A stretch of DNA of 64,000 nucleotides from Pontibacter roseus DSM 17521 (GTDB lineage: Bacteria > Bacteroidota > Bacteroidia > Cytophagales > Hymenobacteraceae), in NCBI RefSeq assembly GCF_000373265.1, contig NZ_KB890761.1, positions 248,001 to 312,000 on the forward strand, written 5' to 3'. Positions within the stretch are counted from its first letter, which is position 1; each line of letters opens with the position of its first letter. A program made the position numbers and the translations under genes. The notes below the pieces were generated by a model. The model was not told the DNA's origin. It searched no databases and saw only the letters and a program-made list of their open reading frames with translations. Below, in pieces: positions 1 to 7,398 of this stretch.

Positions 1-36
1 GTTTTACTCCAATTCTGTCCGATGGGTTTAATAAGC

Positions 37-906
37 CTAGCTTCCTACCTGCTCGCCTCCGTTCACGTGTATCACCTGGCCCGTTATGTAAGAGCCGTCT
101 TCTGAGGCCAGTAAAACATAGGCTGGCGCCACCTCAGATGGCTGCCCAGGGCGCTTTAGAGGCACATTCTGCCCAAACTCCTTCACCTTGTCTTCATCGA
201 ACGAGGCAGGTATAAGCGGTGTCCAAATAGGGCCGGGGGCAACGGCGTTCACGCGGATGTTCTTCTCCGCCAGGTTAGCCGACAAGGACCTGGTGAAGGC
301 CGTAATGGCGCCTTTGGTGGAGGCGTAGTCCATGAGGTGGTCGGAGCCACGGTAGGAGGTCACGGAGGTGGAGTTGACAATGGTGCTACCTTCCTTCATG
401 TGCTCCAGCGCTGCTTTGGTCATGTAGAACATGGAGAAGATGTTGGTCTGGAAGGTGCGCTGCAGCTGGTCTTTTGAAATGTCCTTCAGGTCAGACTGCT
501 CGTGCTGCTCGGCTGCGTTGTTGACCAAAATATCTAGCTTGCCCAGTTCCTTCACTGCCTGCTGCACGGCTTTCTTGCAAAAGGCCTCATCGCCAATGTC
601 GCCTGCTATAATCAGTCCTTTGCGCCCCTCTTTCTCGATTAGGCCTAGCGTGTCTTTCGCGTCTTTGTCCTCGTTCAGGTATACGATGGCTACATCGGCG
701 CCCTCGCGGGCGAAGTGCACGGCTACGGCCCGACCTATACCACTGTCGCCGCCTGTTATGAGGGCTACTTTGCCTTTCAGTTTGTCACTCCCCTTGTAGT
801 TCTCCCGGATGTACTCGGGTTGTGGGGTCATTTTATGTTCATCGCCCGGCTGCTTTTCCTGCTTCTGCGGCGGTAAGGATTCTGGTTTGTTTGCCATAGT
901 TTTCAT
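37..906 (-). CDS. SDR-family NAD(P)-dependent oxidoreductase (general-stress type)
   Basis: Predicted cytosolic short-chain dehydrogenase of 289 residues. The Rossmann nucleotide-binding motif TGGDSGIG lies at residues 51-58, an NNAA motif at about 129-132, and the catalytic Ser (about 181), Tyr194 and Lys198 (YASTK) are all present. The polar N-terminal extension of about 45 residues (rich in K, P, Q, E) before the core is typical of the stress-induced SDR subgroup that includes Bacillus YhdF/GS39-like proteins, often annotated as glucose 1-dehydrogenase. The real substrate cannot be told from sequence. Two in-frame ATGs (Met1 and Met4) are both plausible starts. It is divergent from the pterin dehydratase gene. 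Family call is firm; substrate is unknown. Confidence 0.9.
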   Translation of the reverse strand: MKTMANKPESLPPQKQEKQPGDEHKMTPQPEYIRENYKGSDKLKGKVALITGGDSGIGRAVAVHFAREGADVAIVYLNEDKDAKDTLGLIEKEGRKGLIIAGDIGDEAFCKKAVQQAVKELGKLDILVNNAAEQHEQSDLKDISKDQLQRTFQTNIFSMFYMTKAALEHMKEGSTIVNSTSVTSYRGSDHLMDYASTKGAITAFTRSLSANLAEKNIRVNAVAPGPIWTPLIPASFDEDKVKEFGQNVPLKRPGQPSEVAPAYVLLASEDGSYITGQVIHVNGGEQVGS

Positions 907-1033
907 AGTTTTATAGTGGACACTGCGACGGCAGTCCCCTACTATACGCCGGCATTTTTAGCCTAGTTACCCCGGCCCCCAATCTTATTCAGGTAATGGC
1001 CGTTTACTCTTGACATACCTTAGCACCCAACCC

Positions 1034-1288
1034 ATGTGGAAAGAAGAGGACAACAAACTCAAGCGCAGCTTCCGGTTCAATGATTTCAGAGCCGCCATGG
1101 CCTTTATGAACGAGGTGGCCGATGTGGCCGAAGAACTGGACCACCACCCCTGGTGGAGCAACGTGTACAACAAGGTGGAGATAGAGCTCACCACACATGA
1201 CGCCGGTAATACTGTGACGGCCAAAGATGTGGAGCTGGCACGGCGCATCGATGCCATAGCCGACAAGCTGATGGCTACCGGGGCCTGA
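1034..1288 (+). CDS. 4a-hydroxytetrahydrobiopterin dehydratase (PCD/DCoH family)
   Basis: Small cytosolic enzyme that recycles 4a-hydroxy-tetrahydropterin to quinonoid dihydropterin after aromatic amino acid hydroxylation. The family signature is clear: DHHPWW followed by YNKVEIELTTHDAG and a downstream TAKDVELA segment. I chose ATG 1034 (start MWKEEDNKL) because family members normally begin just before this Trp. An in-frame TTG at 1010 would add eight residues. The product is 84 residues, slightly shorter than the usual 90-110 but containing the whole alpha-beta fold. No phenylalanine hydroxylase gene is adjacent, so the partner is elsewhere or the protein has another pterin role. Confidence 0.88.
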   Translation: MWKEEDNKLKRSFRFNDFRAAMAFMNEVADVAEELDHHPWWSNVYNKVEIELTTHDAGNTVTAKDVELARRIDAIADKLMATGA

Positions 1289-1328
1289 GCCGCCTACCTT
1301 CCCGCTATACCTTTCAGAATATCTATAG

Positions 1329-1336
1329 TATCTTTG
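1329..1336 (+). promoter_or_regulatory. Bacteroidota -7 box upstream of rsmI
   Basis: TATCTTTG matches the Bacteroidota housekeeping -7 consensus TAnnTTTG. It ends 4 nt before the rsmI ATG at 1341, so a transcript starting the usual few bases downstream would be leaderless or nearly so. No clear TTTG -33 element is visible. Confidence 0.5.
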
Positions 1337-1340
1337 CTGC

Positions 1341-2027
1341 ATGCAGGAACCTGAAAAGACCAACCTATACCTGGTGCCCACGCCCATCGGCAATCTGGAG
1401 GACATCACGCTGCGGGCCATACGCATACTGAAGGAAGTGGACGTTATTCTGGCCGAGGACACCCGCACCAGCGGCAAGCTGCTGCAGCACCTGGGCATCG
1501 AGAAGCGCATGCACAGCCACCACCTGCACAACGAGCACAAGGCCAGCGCCCACCTGGCGGAGCGCATGAAGGCGGGCGAGGTGATGGCACTTATATCAGA
1601 TGCCGGCACCCCCGGAATTTCTGACCCGGGTTTTTTGTTAGTGCGGGAGTGCCTGAAGCATGACCTGAAGGTAGAGTGCCTTCCGGGTGCTACCGCTTTC
1701 GTGCCGGCACTGGTAAAATCGGGCTTTAGTACCGACAGGTTTACCTTCGAGGGATTTCTGCCTCTGAAAAAGGGCCGCCAGACACGCTTGCAGCGTCTGG
1801 CGCAGGAGGAGCGCACCATGATTTTCTATGAGTCGCCGCACCGCCTGCTCAAAACGCTTTCACAGTTCAAAGAGTACTTTGGAGGCGAACGCGAGGCATC
1901 TGTTTCACGTGAAATCTCGAAGATGTTCGAGGAAACCATCAACGGTACTTTAGACGAGCTGATACAAATCTTCACAACAAAAGCAATCAAAGGTGAATTC
2001 GTCATTGTCGTACAGGGCGCTAAATAG
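1341..2027 (+). CDS. rsmI: 16S rRNA (cytidine(1402)-2'-O)-methyltransferase RsmI
   Basis: SAM-dependent enzyme that 2'-O-methylates C1402 in the decoding centre of 16S rRNA. The 228-residue product has the family hallmarks: LYLVPTPIGNLEDIT at the N-terminus, AEDTR near residue 35, and the tetrapyrrole-methylase-fold glycine motif LISDAGTPGISDPG at about residues 81-94. Length is a little short of Escherichia coli RsmI (286) because the C-terminal tail is reduced, as is common in Bacteroidota. Its last 35 nt overlap the start of lnt. A parS-like palindrome lies inside the gene at 1901-1916 and encodes part of the VSREIS segment. Confidence 0.95.
   Translation: MQEPEKTNLYLVPTPIGNLEDITLRAIRILKEVDVILAEDTRTSGKLLQHLGIEKRMHSHHLHNEHKASAHLAERMKAGEVMALISDAGTPGISDPGFLLVRECLKHDLKVECLPGATAFVPALVKSGFSTDRFTFEGFLPLKKGRQTRLQRLAQEERTMIFYESPHRLLKTLSQFKEYFGGEREASVSREISKMFEETINGTLDELIQIFTTKAIKGEFVIVVQGAK
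1901..1916. other. parS-like palindrome inside rsmI
   Basis: TGTTTCACGTGAAATC matches the parS consensus TGTTTCACGTGAAACA at 14 of 16 positions, with a perfect 12-bp palindromic core. It is inside coding sequence for a conserved SREIS segment, so chance plus codon choice is possible. A perfect site lies at 39301. Confidence 0.35.
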
Positions 2028-3678
2028 CCCTTATATCCTTCCTCTGCTGTCCCTGGCAAGCGCCGTCATCCTGTGGCTGGGCTGGCCTATCAAGCCGCTC
2101 GGCTTTCTCCTGTTCTTTGGGTTTGTGCCGGTGCTATACCTGGAAAAACTCATTGTGGAAAGCGGGCAGCACAAGTCGCCGGGCTATACCTTCTTTAAGC
2201 ACAGCTACCTGGCCATGCTGCTCTGGAACCTGTTTACCACCTGGTGGGTAATGCATTCTACTATTCCGGGCGGCATAGCAGCCGTGATTTTCAACGCTCT
2301 GTTCCAGTGCATCCCGCTCATGGCGTTCTACTTCACCAAAAAGCTGCTGGGCCGCGTGGTAGGCTATACCTCCTTCGTTGTTTACTGGGTGGCTTTTGAG
2401 CAGTTCCACCTCAGCTGGGACCTCACCTGGCCTTGGCTTACCCTGGGCAACGGCTTTGCCACCCTCAACCAGTGGGTGCAGTGGTATGAGTATACAGGCT
2501 TTCTGGGAGGCTCTGTCTGGGTGCTGCTCGTCAACCTGTTCATTTTCCTGGCTATCGAGCATTATCCGTCCCGACCCATACAACGGAAGCGCCTGTTACT
2601 GCCGCTTGGTCTGGTAGTGGTGCCGGTTGTGATTTCGTACCTTATGCTGGCCAGTTATACCGAGAAAGGCGAGCCGGCCGAAGTGGTGGTGGTGCAGCCC
2701 AACATAGACCCCTACCGCGAGAAATTCTCCGGGCACGACAACTTCATACCTTACGAGGAGCAACAGCAGCGGCTTCTTGACCTGTCAGAGAAGCTGATTA
2801 CGCCCAACACCCGTTTTGTGGTATGGCCCGAAACGGCCTTGCGCATTGACCAGGGCTATTGGGAAGACCGACTCACCAGCTATTCGTCTATCCAGCAGCT
2901 ACAGGCTTTCCTGAAGCGGCACCCTGGCCTGGAGCTGGTCGCCGGTATGGATTCCTATGCTTTCTATGGCGACAACATGGATGCCAGCCCGACGGTGCGC
3001 TACATGGAGGGCTTCGGCTACTTCGATTCCTTTAACACAGGTATGCACATCAACGCCAACAGCCAAATAGACCTGTACCACAAGTCCAAGCTAGTACCCG
3101 GGGTAGAGAAACTGCCGTACCCGCACATCTTCAAGTTCCTGGGGCCGCTCGCCATTGACCTCGGGGGCACCGTGGGCAGCGTCGGCAGCCAGGACTACCG
3201 CTCGGTGTTCAGGCATGCGACACAGCCTGGTATCTCCGCCGCTCCGGTTATCTGCTACGAGTCCATCTACGGGGATTTCGTTTCTGACTACGTCCGCAAC
3301 GGCGCCAGCCTGATTTTTGTGATTACCAACGATGGCTGGTGGAGCGATTCCCCCGGCTATAAGCAGCACCTACAGTATGCCACGCTGCGGGCCATCGAAA
3401 CCCGGCGCAGCATCGCCCGTTCAGCCAATACCGGTATCTCGGGCTTCATCAACCAGAAAGGTGAGATTACAGACCGCTCAGAGTGGTGGGTAGAGGCTTC
3501 CTTACGCCAGACCATACTGGCCAACAGCGAAATGACCTTTTACACACGGAACGGAGAATATATTGGCAACAGCATGCTTTGGCTGTCGCTCCTGCTGATT
3601 GTCGGCGCGACGGGGAAAGGCCTTGTGCAAAAGAACAGACCTGAACAGAAAACACTGCATAAAAATGTAAAGGCGTAG
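1993..3678 (+). CDS. lnt: Apolipoprotein N-acyltransferase
   Basis: Integral inner-membrane enzyme that adds the third acyl chain to the N-terminal cysteine of lipoproteins. The 561-residue protein begins with about six hydrophobic segments (residues 1-215) and continues into a nitrilase-like domain with the catalytic Glu280 (WPETAL), Lys364 (YHKSKLVPG) and Cys421 (VICYES), followed by a C-terminal membrane segment. The start is the GTG at 1993, inside the end of rsmI (35-nt overlap); no ATG precedes the first membrane segment. The many lipoproteins in this window are expected substrates. Several Ala/Pro/Leu positions are encoded with the window-wide TATACC motif. Confidence 0.93.
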   Translation: MNSSLSYRALNSPYILPLLSLASAVILWLGWPIKPLGFLLFFGFVPVLYLEKLIVESGQHKSPGYTFFKHSYLAMLLWNLFTTWWVMHSTIPGGIAAVIFNALFQCIPLMAFYFTKKLLGRVVGYTSFVVYWVAFEQFHLSWDLTWPWLTLGNGFATLNQWVQWYEYTGFLGGSVWVLLVNLFIFLAIEHYPSRPIQRKRLLLPLGLVVVPVVISYLMLASYTEKGEPAEVVVVQPNIDPYREKFSGHDNFIPYEEQQQRLLDLSEKLITPNTRFVVWPETALRIDQGYWEDRLTSYSSIQQLQAFLKRHPGLELVAGMDSYAFYGDNMDASPTVRYMEGFGYFDSFNTGMHINANSQIDLYHKSKLVPGVEKLPYPHIFKFLGPLAIDLGGTVGSVGSQDYRSVFRHATQPGISAAPVICYESIYGDFVSDYVRNGASLIFVITNDGWWSDSPGYKQHLQYATLRAIETRRSIARSANTGISGFINQKGEITDRSEWWVEASLRQTILANSEMTFYTRNGEYIGNSMLWLSLLLIVGATGKGLVQKNRPEQKTLHKNVKA

Positions 3679-3730
3679 GACTGGCTCGCCTATACCTTGC
3701 GTACTAACAGCATCAGAAAAATACAAAACT

Positions 3731-4534
3731 ATGAACCTGCAGCAACTTTGCCAGAACACCAACATCATCGTCAGAAAAGTAGGGGCTTTCATCAAGAACG
3801 AAGCAGCCAGCTTTGACCGCTCCAAAGTGGAGATGAAAGGCTTTAACGACCTGGTCTCGTACGTGGACAAAGAGGCGGAAAAGCAATTGGTGGAGGCTCT
3901 GCGCGAACTGTTGCCAGAAGCGGGTTTCATTACTGAGGAAGGAACGGACACCACGAAGGGCGAACGCTTCAACTGGGTTATCGATCCGCTGGATGGCACC
4001 ACCAACTTCACCCACGGCCTGCCGCTGTTCTCGGTGAGCGTGGCGCTGATGGAAAACGATGAGGTGGTGCTGGGCGTGGTGTATGAGGTGAACAAAGACG
4101 AGTGCTTTTACGCCACCAAAGGAGGCGGTGCGTTCCTGAACGACAATCCCATTCAGGTGTCAGCGGCAGAGGGTCTGAAAGATTCCCTTATCGCCACCGG
4201 GTTCCCCTACCATGAGTTCGGTCTGACGCAGCAGTACCTGCAGGTGCTGGGCGGGTTCATGGGCAAGTCGCATGGCGTGCGCCGGCTGGGTTCCGCCGCG
4301 CTGGACCTGGCCTATGTGGCGGTCGGCCGCTTCGAAGGCTTCTTCGAGTTCAATCTGAACGCCTGGGATGTGGCGGGAGGCGCCATCATTGTGCAGGAGG
4401 CAGGTGGCCGTGTCTCCAAGTTCCTGGAGGACGAGGACTACATTTTCGGGCGGGAGATAGTGGCCAGCAACGGCAACATACACCAAGAGATGCTCGACAC
4501 GATAGCAGAGCATTGGAAACAGCCGCTTTCCTAA
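3731..4534 (+). CDS. Inositol monophosphatase family protein
   Basis: Cytosolic Mg2+-dependent phosphatase, 267 residues, the normal family length. Metal- and substrate-binding motifs are intact: an EEGTD segment near residue 72, WVIDPLDGTTNFTHG near 87-101 (metal-binding Asp residues), and WDVAGGAIIVQEAGG near 217-231. The family includes SuhB/IMPase, histidinol-phosphatases and CysQ, and close substrate choice cannot be made by eye. The SuhB/IMPase type fits best. It lies 52 nt after lnt on the same strand. Confidence 0.92.
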   Translation: MNLQQLCQNTNIIVRKVGAFIKNEAASFDRSKVEMKGFNDLVSYVDKEAEKQLVEALRELLPEAGFITEEGTDTTKGERFNWVIDPLDGTTNFTHGLPLFSVSVALMENDEVVLGVVYEVNKDECFYATKGGGAFLNDNPIQVSAAEGLKDSLIATGFPYHEFGLTQQYLQVLGGFMGKSHGVRRLGSAALDLAYVAVGRFEGFFEFNLNAWDVAGGAIIVQEAGGRVSKFLEDEDYIFGREIVASNGNIHQEMLDTIAEHWKQPLS

Positions 4535-4542
4535 ACTTTTTG

Positions 4543-4550
4543 TATCTTTG
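4543..4550 (+). promoter_or_regulatory. Bacteroidota -7 box for the Cys-rich small protein gene
   Basis: TATCTTTG matches TAnnTTTG and lies 18 nt before the ATG at 4569. The -33 element is not convincing. Confidence 0.5.
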
Positions 4551-4568
4551 GGCAGTTGATAAGAGCGT

Positions 4569-4745
4569 ATGGTACAGGAAATTTTAATTCTCGTCATCTT
4601 CTTAGTAGCGTTGGCCTACATGGGCCGGGCGATGTATCGCAGTTTCATGCCCAACAAAGACGCCGGCTGCGCCAAAGGCTGCGGCGGCTGCTCGGCTATT
4701 GACTTCAGCAAGATTCAGAAAGAACTGGACAAGAAGGCAGTATAG
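4569..4745 (+). CDS. FeoB-associated Cys-rich membrane protein-like (58 residues)
   Basis: Short gene encoding one N-terminal membrane helix (about residues 4-21) followed by a cysteine cluster, CAKGCGGC (Cys34, 38, 41), and a charged tail. This architecture matches the small Cys-rich proteins usually found beside feoB in Bacteroidota and Firmicutes, thought to help ferrous iron uptake or metal handling. No feoA/feoB is present in this window, so it is an orphan copy. Coding status is supported by its own -7 box, a Met start, a stop after a sensible C-terminus, and the conserved architecture. Confidence 0.8.
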   Translation: MVQEILILVIFLVALAYMGRAMYRSFMPNKDAGCAKGCGGCSAIDFSKIQKELDKKAV

Positions 4746-4883
4746 CCTCTCCTCTTGCTGCATACCTGCCTACAGCCTGTCACTGCCCCTTCAGAGGCAA
4801 TAATTCCCTTTGTTTACATATCCTAAAGCGGTTTTTGCGTATAGTTCTATACCTAAATAGAATATCCCTTAAAACTATACGCT

Positions 4884-5222
4884 ATGCAAGATAAAGTAGA
4901 AGAAAGGTCTTTAGTCAATGTGCTCAACCGGCTGCGCAAAGACGGTTTTACATTTGACTTCAAAGTGTCGTCCGAAGGCAGACTCTGCACCATGGAAGAC
5001 AAGCACACTTATACGCCCGACCAGGTCCGCATCGTGGACTTTTACCGTTTCGAAGGAGAGAGCAACCCGGATGACATGTCCATTCTCTATGCCATTGAGA
5101 CGAACAACGGGCTGAGAGGCACGCTCAGCAACTCCTATGGCCCTTACGCCGATGCCAAAGTAGATGATTTCCTGAAGCAGGTGGAAGACCTGGGCAAGAA
5201 CCTCGATAAAAAAGACAAATAA
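4884..5222 (+). CDS. Conserved Bacteroidota small protein (often mislabelled PRPP synthetase)
   Basis: Soluble acidic protein of 112 residues with no signal peptide. The core, VDFYRFEGESNPDD followed by ILYAIETNNGLRGTLSNSYGPY, resembles a family of about 100-residue Bacteroidota proteins that some databases call phosphoribosylpyrophosphate synthetase. It has no PRPP-binding loop and is far too short for that enzyme, so the name should not be carried over. Function unknown. It stands alone between the Cys-rich gene and a strong terminator hairpin. Confidence 0.8.
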   Translation: MQDKVEERSLVNVLNRLRKDGFTFDFKVSSEGRLCTMEDKHTYTPDQVRIVDFYRFEGESNPDDMSILYAIETNNGLRGTLSNSYGPYADAKVDDFLKQVEDLGKNLDKKDK

Positions 5223-5224
5223 AA

Positions 5225-5250
5225 AAAGGGCCGCTTCAAGTCGGCCCTTT
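5225..5250. terminator. Bidirectional terminator between convergent genes
   Basis: Perfect 9-bp stem AAAGGGCCG / CGGCCCTTT with an 8-nt loop, T-rich on both strands. It lies between the 4884 gene (+) and the mscS-family gene (-). Confidence 0.85.
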
Positions 5251-5276
5251 CTCTTTTAGATTACTCCTCCCGAGGC

Positions 5277-6203
5277 TCAGTTTCCTTCTTTTGCCTGTCC
5301 GTTCCCTGACTGTTTCTGCAGCATACCCAGCTGCTCGTTCAGCTTTTCCCCTCCCTTTATTCCAAAGTCCAACGTCCTGACGGGAAAAGGTATGACGATG
5401 TTGTTCTGGTCAAAAGCCTTTTTGATACGGATGATGGCGTCGCTCTTGGCTTCAACGAAATCATGCTGCCGGGTATAGGTAACCCAGAAACGCGCCTTGA
5501 AGTCAATTGAACTCTCGTTGAAGGCATCGAACATCACCTCTACCTCCTTGGTTTTCATGCGGTTCTTGACATCCTGCAGAGCCTCTATGACGATATGCTG
5601 CACCTGCTCTAGGTCCTCGGCATAGGAAACCCCTACATCCAGGTCGATGCGGCGGAATCCATTTATGGAGAAGTTGGTCACCGGGTTCTCAAACACCATC
5701 TTGTTGGGCAAGCGCACCAGTTCCCCGGTGGGCTGCCTGATATCCAGCGTTCGCAGCGTCACCCGTTCAATTACCCCAAAATAGTCGTTTGTCTCAATCA
5801 TGTCGCCTACTCCGAAGGGCTTTTGCACCGCTATGATGATGCCGGAGATGAAGTTAGCGGCTATGTCCTGAAAAGCGAAACCAAGTGCCAGACCGATGAT
5901 GCCCACACCAGCCAGCAACGACACCACCACCTTGTCGAGCTGCAGCACACTCAGCACAAAGAAGAAGCCCACTGCCAAGAGGCCCATATAGAGCAGGGCG
6001 GAAATCAGGTTATTGAGTGCCGGGCTGTGGGATATGCGGCCAATTACTTTGTCCAGTCCGTTTCGGATGAGCCGAGCGACGTAAAAAGTGAGGATGAGCA
6101 GGATGAGCGCCACGAACAGGTTGGGCAGCATCAGCACCAGTTGCTCTCCCCAGGTGTCTAGTTTACTCAGCAGCAGCTCCAGTGCTCTGTTTATATCGGT
6201 CAT
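5277..6203 (-). CDS. Small-conductance mechanosensitive ion channel (MscS family)
   Basis: Inner-membrane channel of 308 residues that opens on hypo-osmotic shock. Three N-terminal membrane helices (about 22-45, 63-84, 88-115) are followed by the pore-lining TM3 and beta-domain entry GLALGFAFQDIAANFISG, then KPFGVGDMIE and the soluble alpha/beta cage. The C-terminal 25 residues are polar and Gln/Gly-rich. Length is close to E. coli MscS (286). It probably shares transcription direction with the upstream SPASM gene (36-nt gap). Confidence 0.92.
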   Translation of the reverse strand: MTDINRALELLLSKLDTWGEQLVLMLPNLFVALILLILTFYVARLIRNGLDKVIGRISHSPALNNLISALLYMGLLAVGFFFVLSVLQLDKVVVSLLAGVGIIGLALGFAFQDIAANFISGIIIAVQKPFGVGDMIETNDYFGVIERVTLRTLDIRQPTGELVRLPNKMVFENPVTNFSINGFRRIDLDVGVSYAEDLEQVQHIVIEALQDVKNRMKTKEVEVMFDAFNESSIDFKARFWVTYTRQHDFVEAKSDAIIRIKKAFDQNNIVIPFPVRTLDFGIKGGEKLNEQLGMLQKQSGNGQAKEGN

Positions 6204-6239
6204 ATTGCTTCCTATGGTTGTGTCAATCCTGCTGGTCTG

Positions 6240-7262
6240 TTAGGCCCAGACCCGGGTGCCTTCTGTGCAGTTGCGGCACATCTCTATCTCTTCCCGTGAC
6301 TGTAACAAAGATTTTCGGAATTGGTTATACCCGCTGCTGCGCCATACCTCCCGAAACGACTGCGCTTTCATATCGCCCATGCGGTATTCAGCGTCCTTGT
6401 CGAAGCAGCAGGGCACCACCAGGCCGTCCCAGGTGATGACGCAGGAGTGCCACATCTTCCAGCACTGGTTCAGCAGCTTGTTCTTGATAGTGTAGCTTCC
6501 GTTGCCGTTGTTCTTGTACCGGGAATAATAGTCGATGGTAGGTATAAGCGGTGAGCCCTGTGCATAGTCATAGATTTGGGCGGTTTTGAACACCACCTCG
6601 TCCACGCCCAGTTCCTGCGCCAACTCCTTTACGTCTTCAATCTGGTGTTCGTTGGGGCGCACCACCAGAAACTGGAACATGATGTGCGGCGTGCGGGAGT
6701 TGAGCTCTTTCTTCCATTTCACCACCTGTCGCGTGCCCTCCAGCACCTTATCCAGCTTGCCCCCCACCCGGTAGGCGGCATAAGTGTCCTGGGTAGTGCC
6801 ATCAATGGACACGATGAGCCGGTCCAAGCCGGACTCCACGGTTCTGCGGGCGGTGTCCTCATCCAGGAAGTGGGCGTTGGTGGAGGTAGCCGTGTAAATA
6901 CCTCTGTCGGTGGCGTACTTCACCATGTCCAAGAAGCCTTTGTGCAGGTATGGCTCCCCCTGGAAGTACAGAATCAGGTATAGCAACTTGCCTTTCAGTT
7001 GGTCAATGGTCTGCTTGAACAGGTCACTCTGCAGCATACCGGTGGGCCGGGTGAAGGAGCGGAGCCCGCTGGGGCATTCGGGGCAACGGAGATTGCAGGA
7101 GGTGGTGGGCTCGAACGAGATGCTGAGTGGGTCGCCCCAGTGCACCGGCCTTCGGGTGATTCGGGAATACCAGTAGCTGCCTACCACCTGCAAGGCGTTG
7201 AACACGCGCAGCGGGGTGAGCTTCGACACGAAATTGAGTTTATCCGTCAGGTGCAGCTTCAT
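6240..7262 (-). CDS. Radical SAM/SPASM domain protein
   Basis: Iron-sulfur enzyme of 340 residues that uses SAM-derived radicals. The [4Fe-4S]-binding CxxxCxxC motif is Cys56, Cys60, Cys63 (TSCNLRCPECP). The TIM-barrel region continues to about residue 250. A C-terminal SPASM region has further cysteines (CWKMWHSC, VPCCFD, MCRNC) for auxiliary clusters. Such proteins modify peptides or carry out dehydrogenations, and some act in cofactor or natural-product pathways. No candidate precursor peptide is seen next to it, so the substrate is unknown. The N-terminal 45 residues contain a short hydrophobic stretch. Confidence 0.88.
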   Translation of the reverse strand: MKLHLTDKLNFVSKLTPLRVFNALQVVGSYWYSRITRRPVHWGDPLSISFEPTTSCNLRCPECPSGLRSFTRPTGMLQSDLFKQTIDQLKGKLLYLILYFQGEPYLHKGFLDMVKYATDRGIYTATSTNAHFLDEDTARRTVESGLDRLIVSIDGTTQDTYAAYRVGGKLDKVLEGTRQVVKWKKELNSRTPHIMFQFLVVRPNEHQIEDVKELAQELGVDEVVFKTAQIYDYAQGSPLIPTIDYYSRYKNNGNGSYTIKNKLLNQCWKMWHSCVITWDGLVVPCCFDKDAEYRMGDMKAQSFREVWRSSGYNQFRKSLLQSREEIEMCRNCTEGTRVWA

Positions 7263-7332
7263 GAACTAGGGTATGGTTGGGTTCCTTCTATACCTGTCAA
7301 GGCTCGTTTAGGCACGCGTCAACAGCAAAAAA

Positions 7333-7353
7333 GGGCAGCCATTTCGGCTGCCC
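7333..7353 (-). terminator. Terminator of the BaeRF gene
   Basis: GGGCAGCC-ATTTC-GGCTGCCC, an 8-bp GC-rich stem with a 5-nt loop. On the minus strand it is followed by a run of six T, as expected for an intrinsic terminator of the gene at 7399-8586. Confidence 0.85.
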
Positions 7354-7398
7354 CACTAAGGTATGCTATACGGCGCTAAAGGCCAAAACAATCAACTG

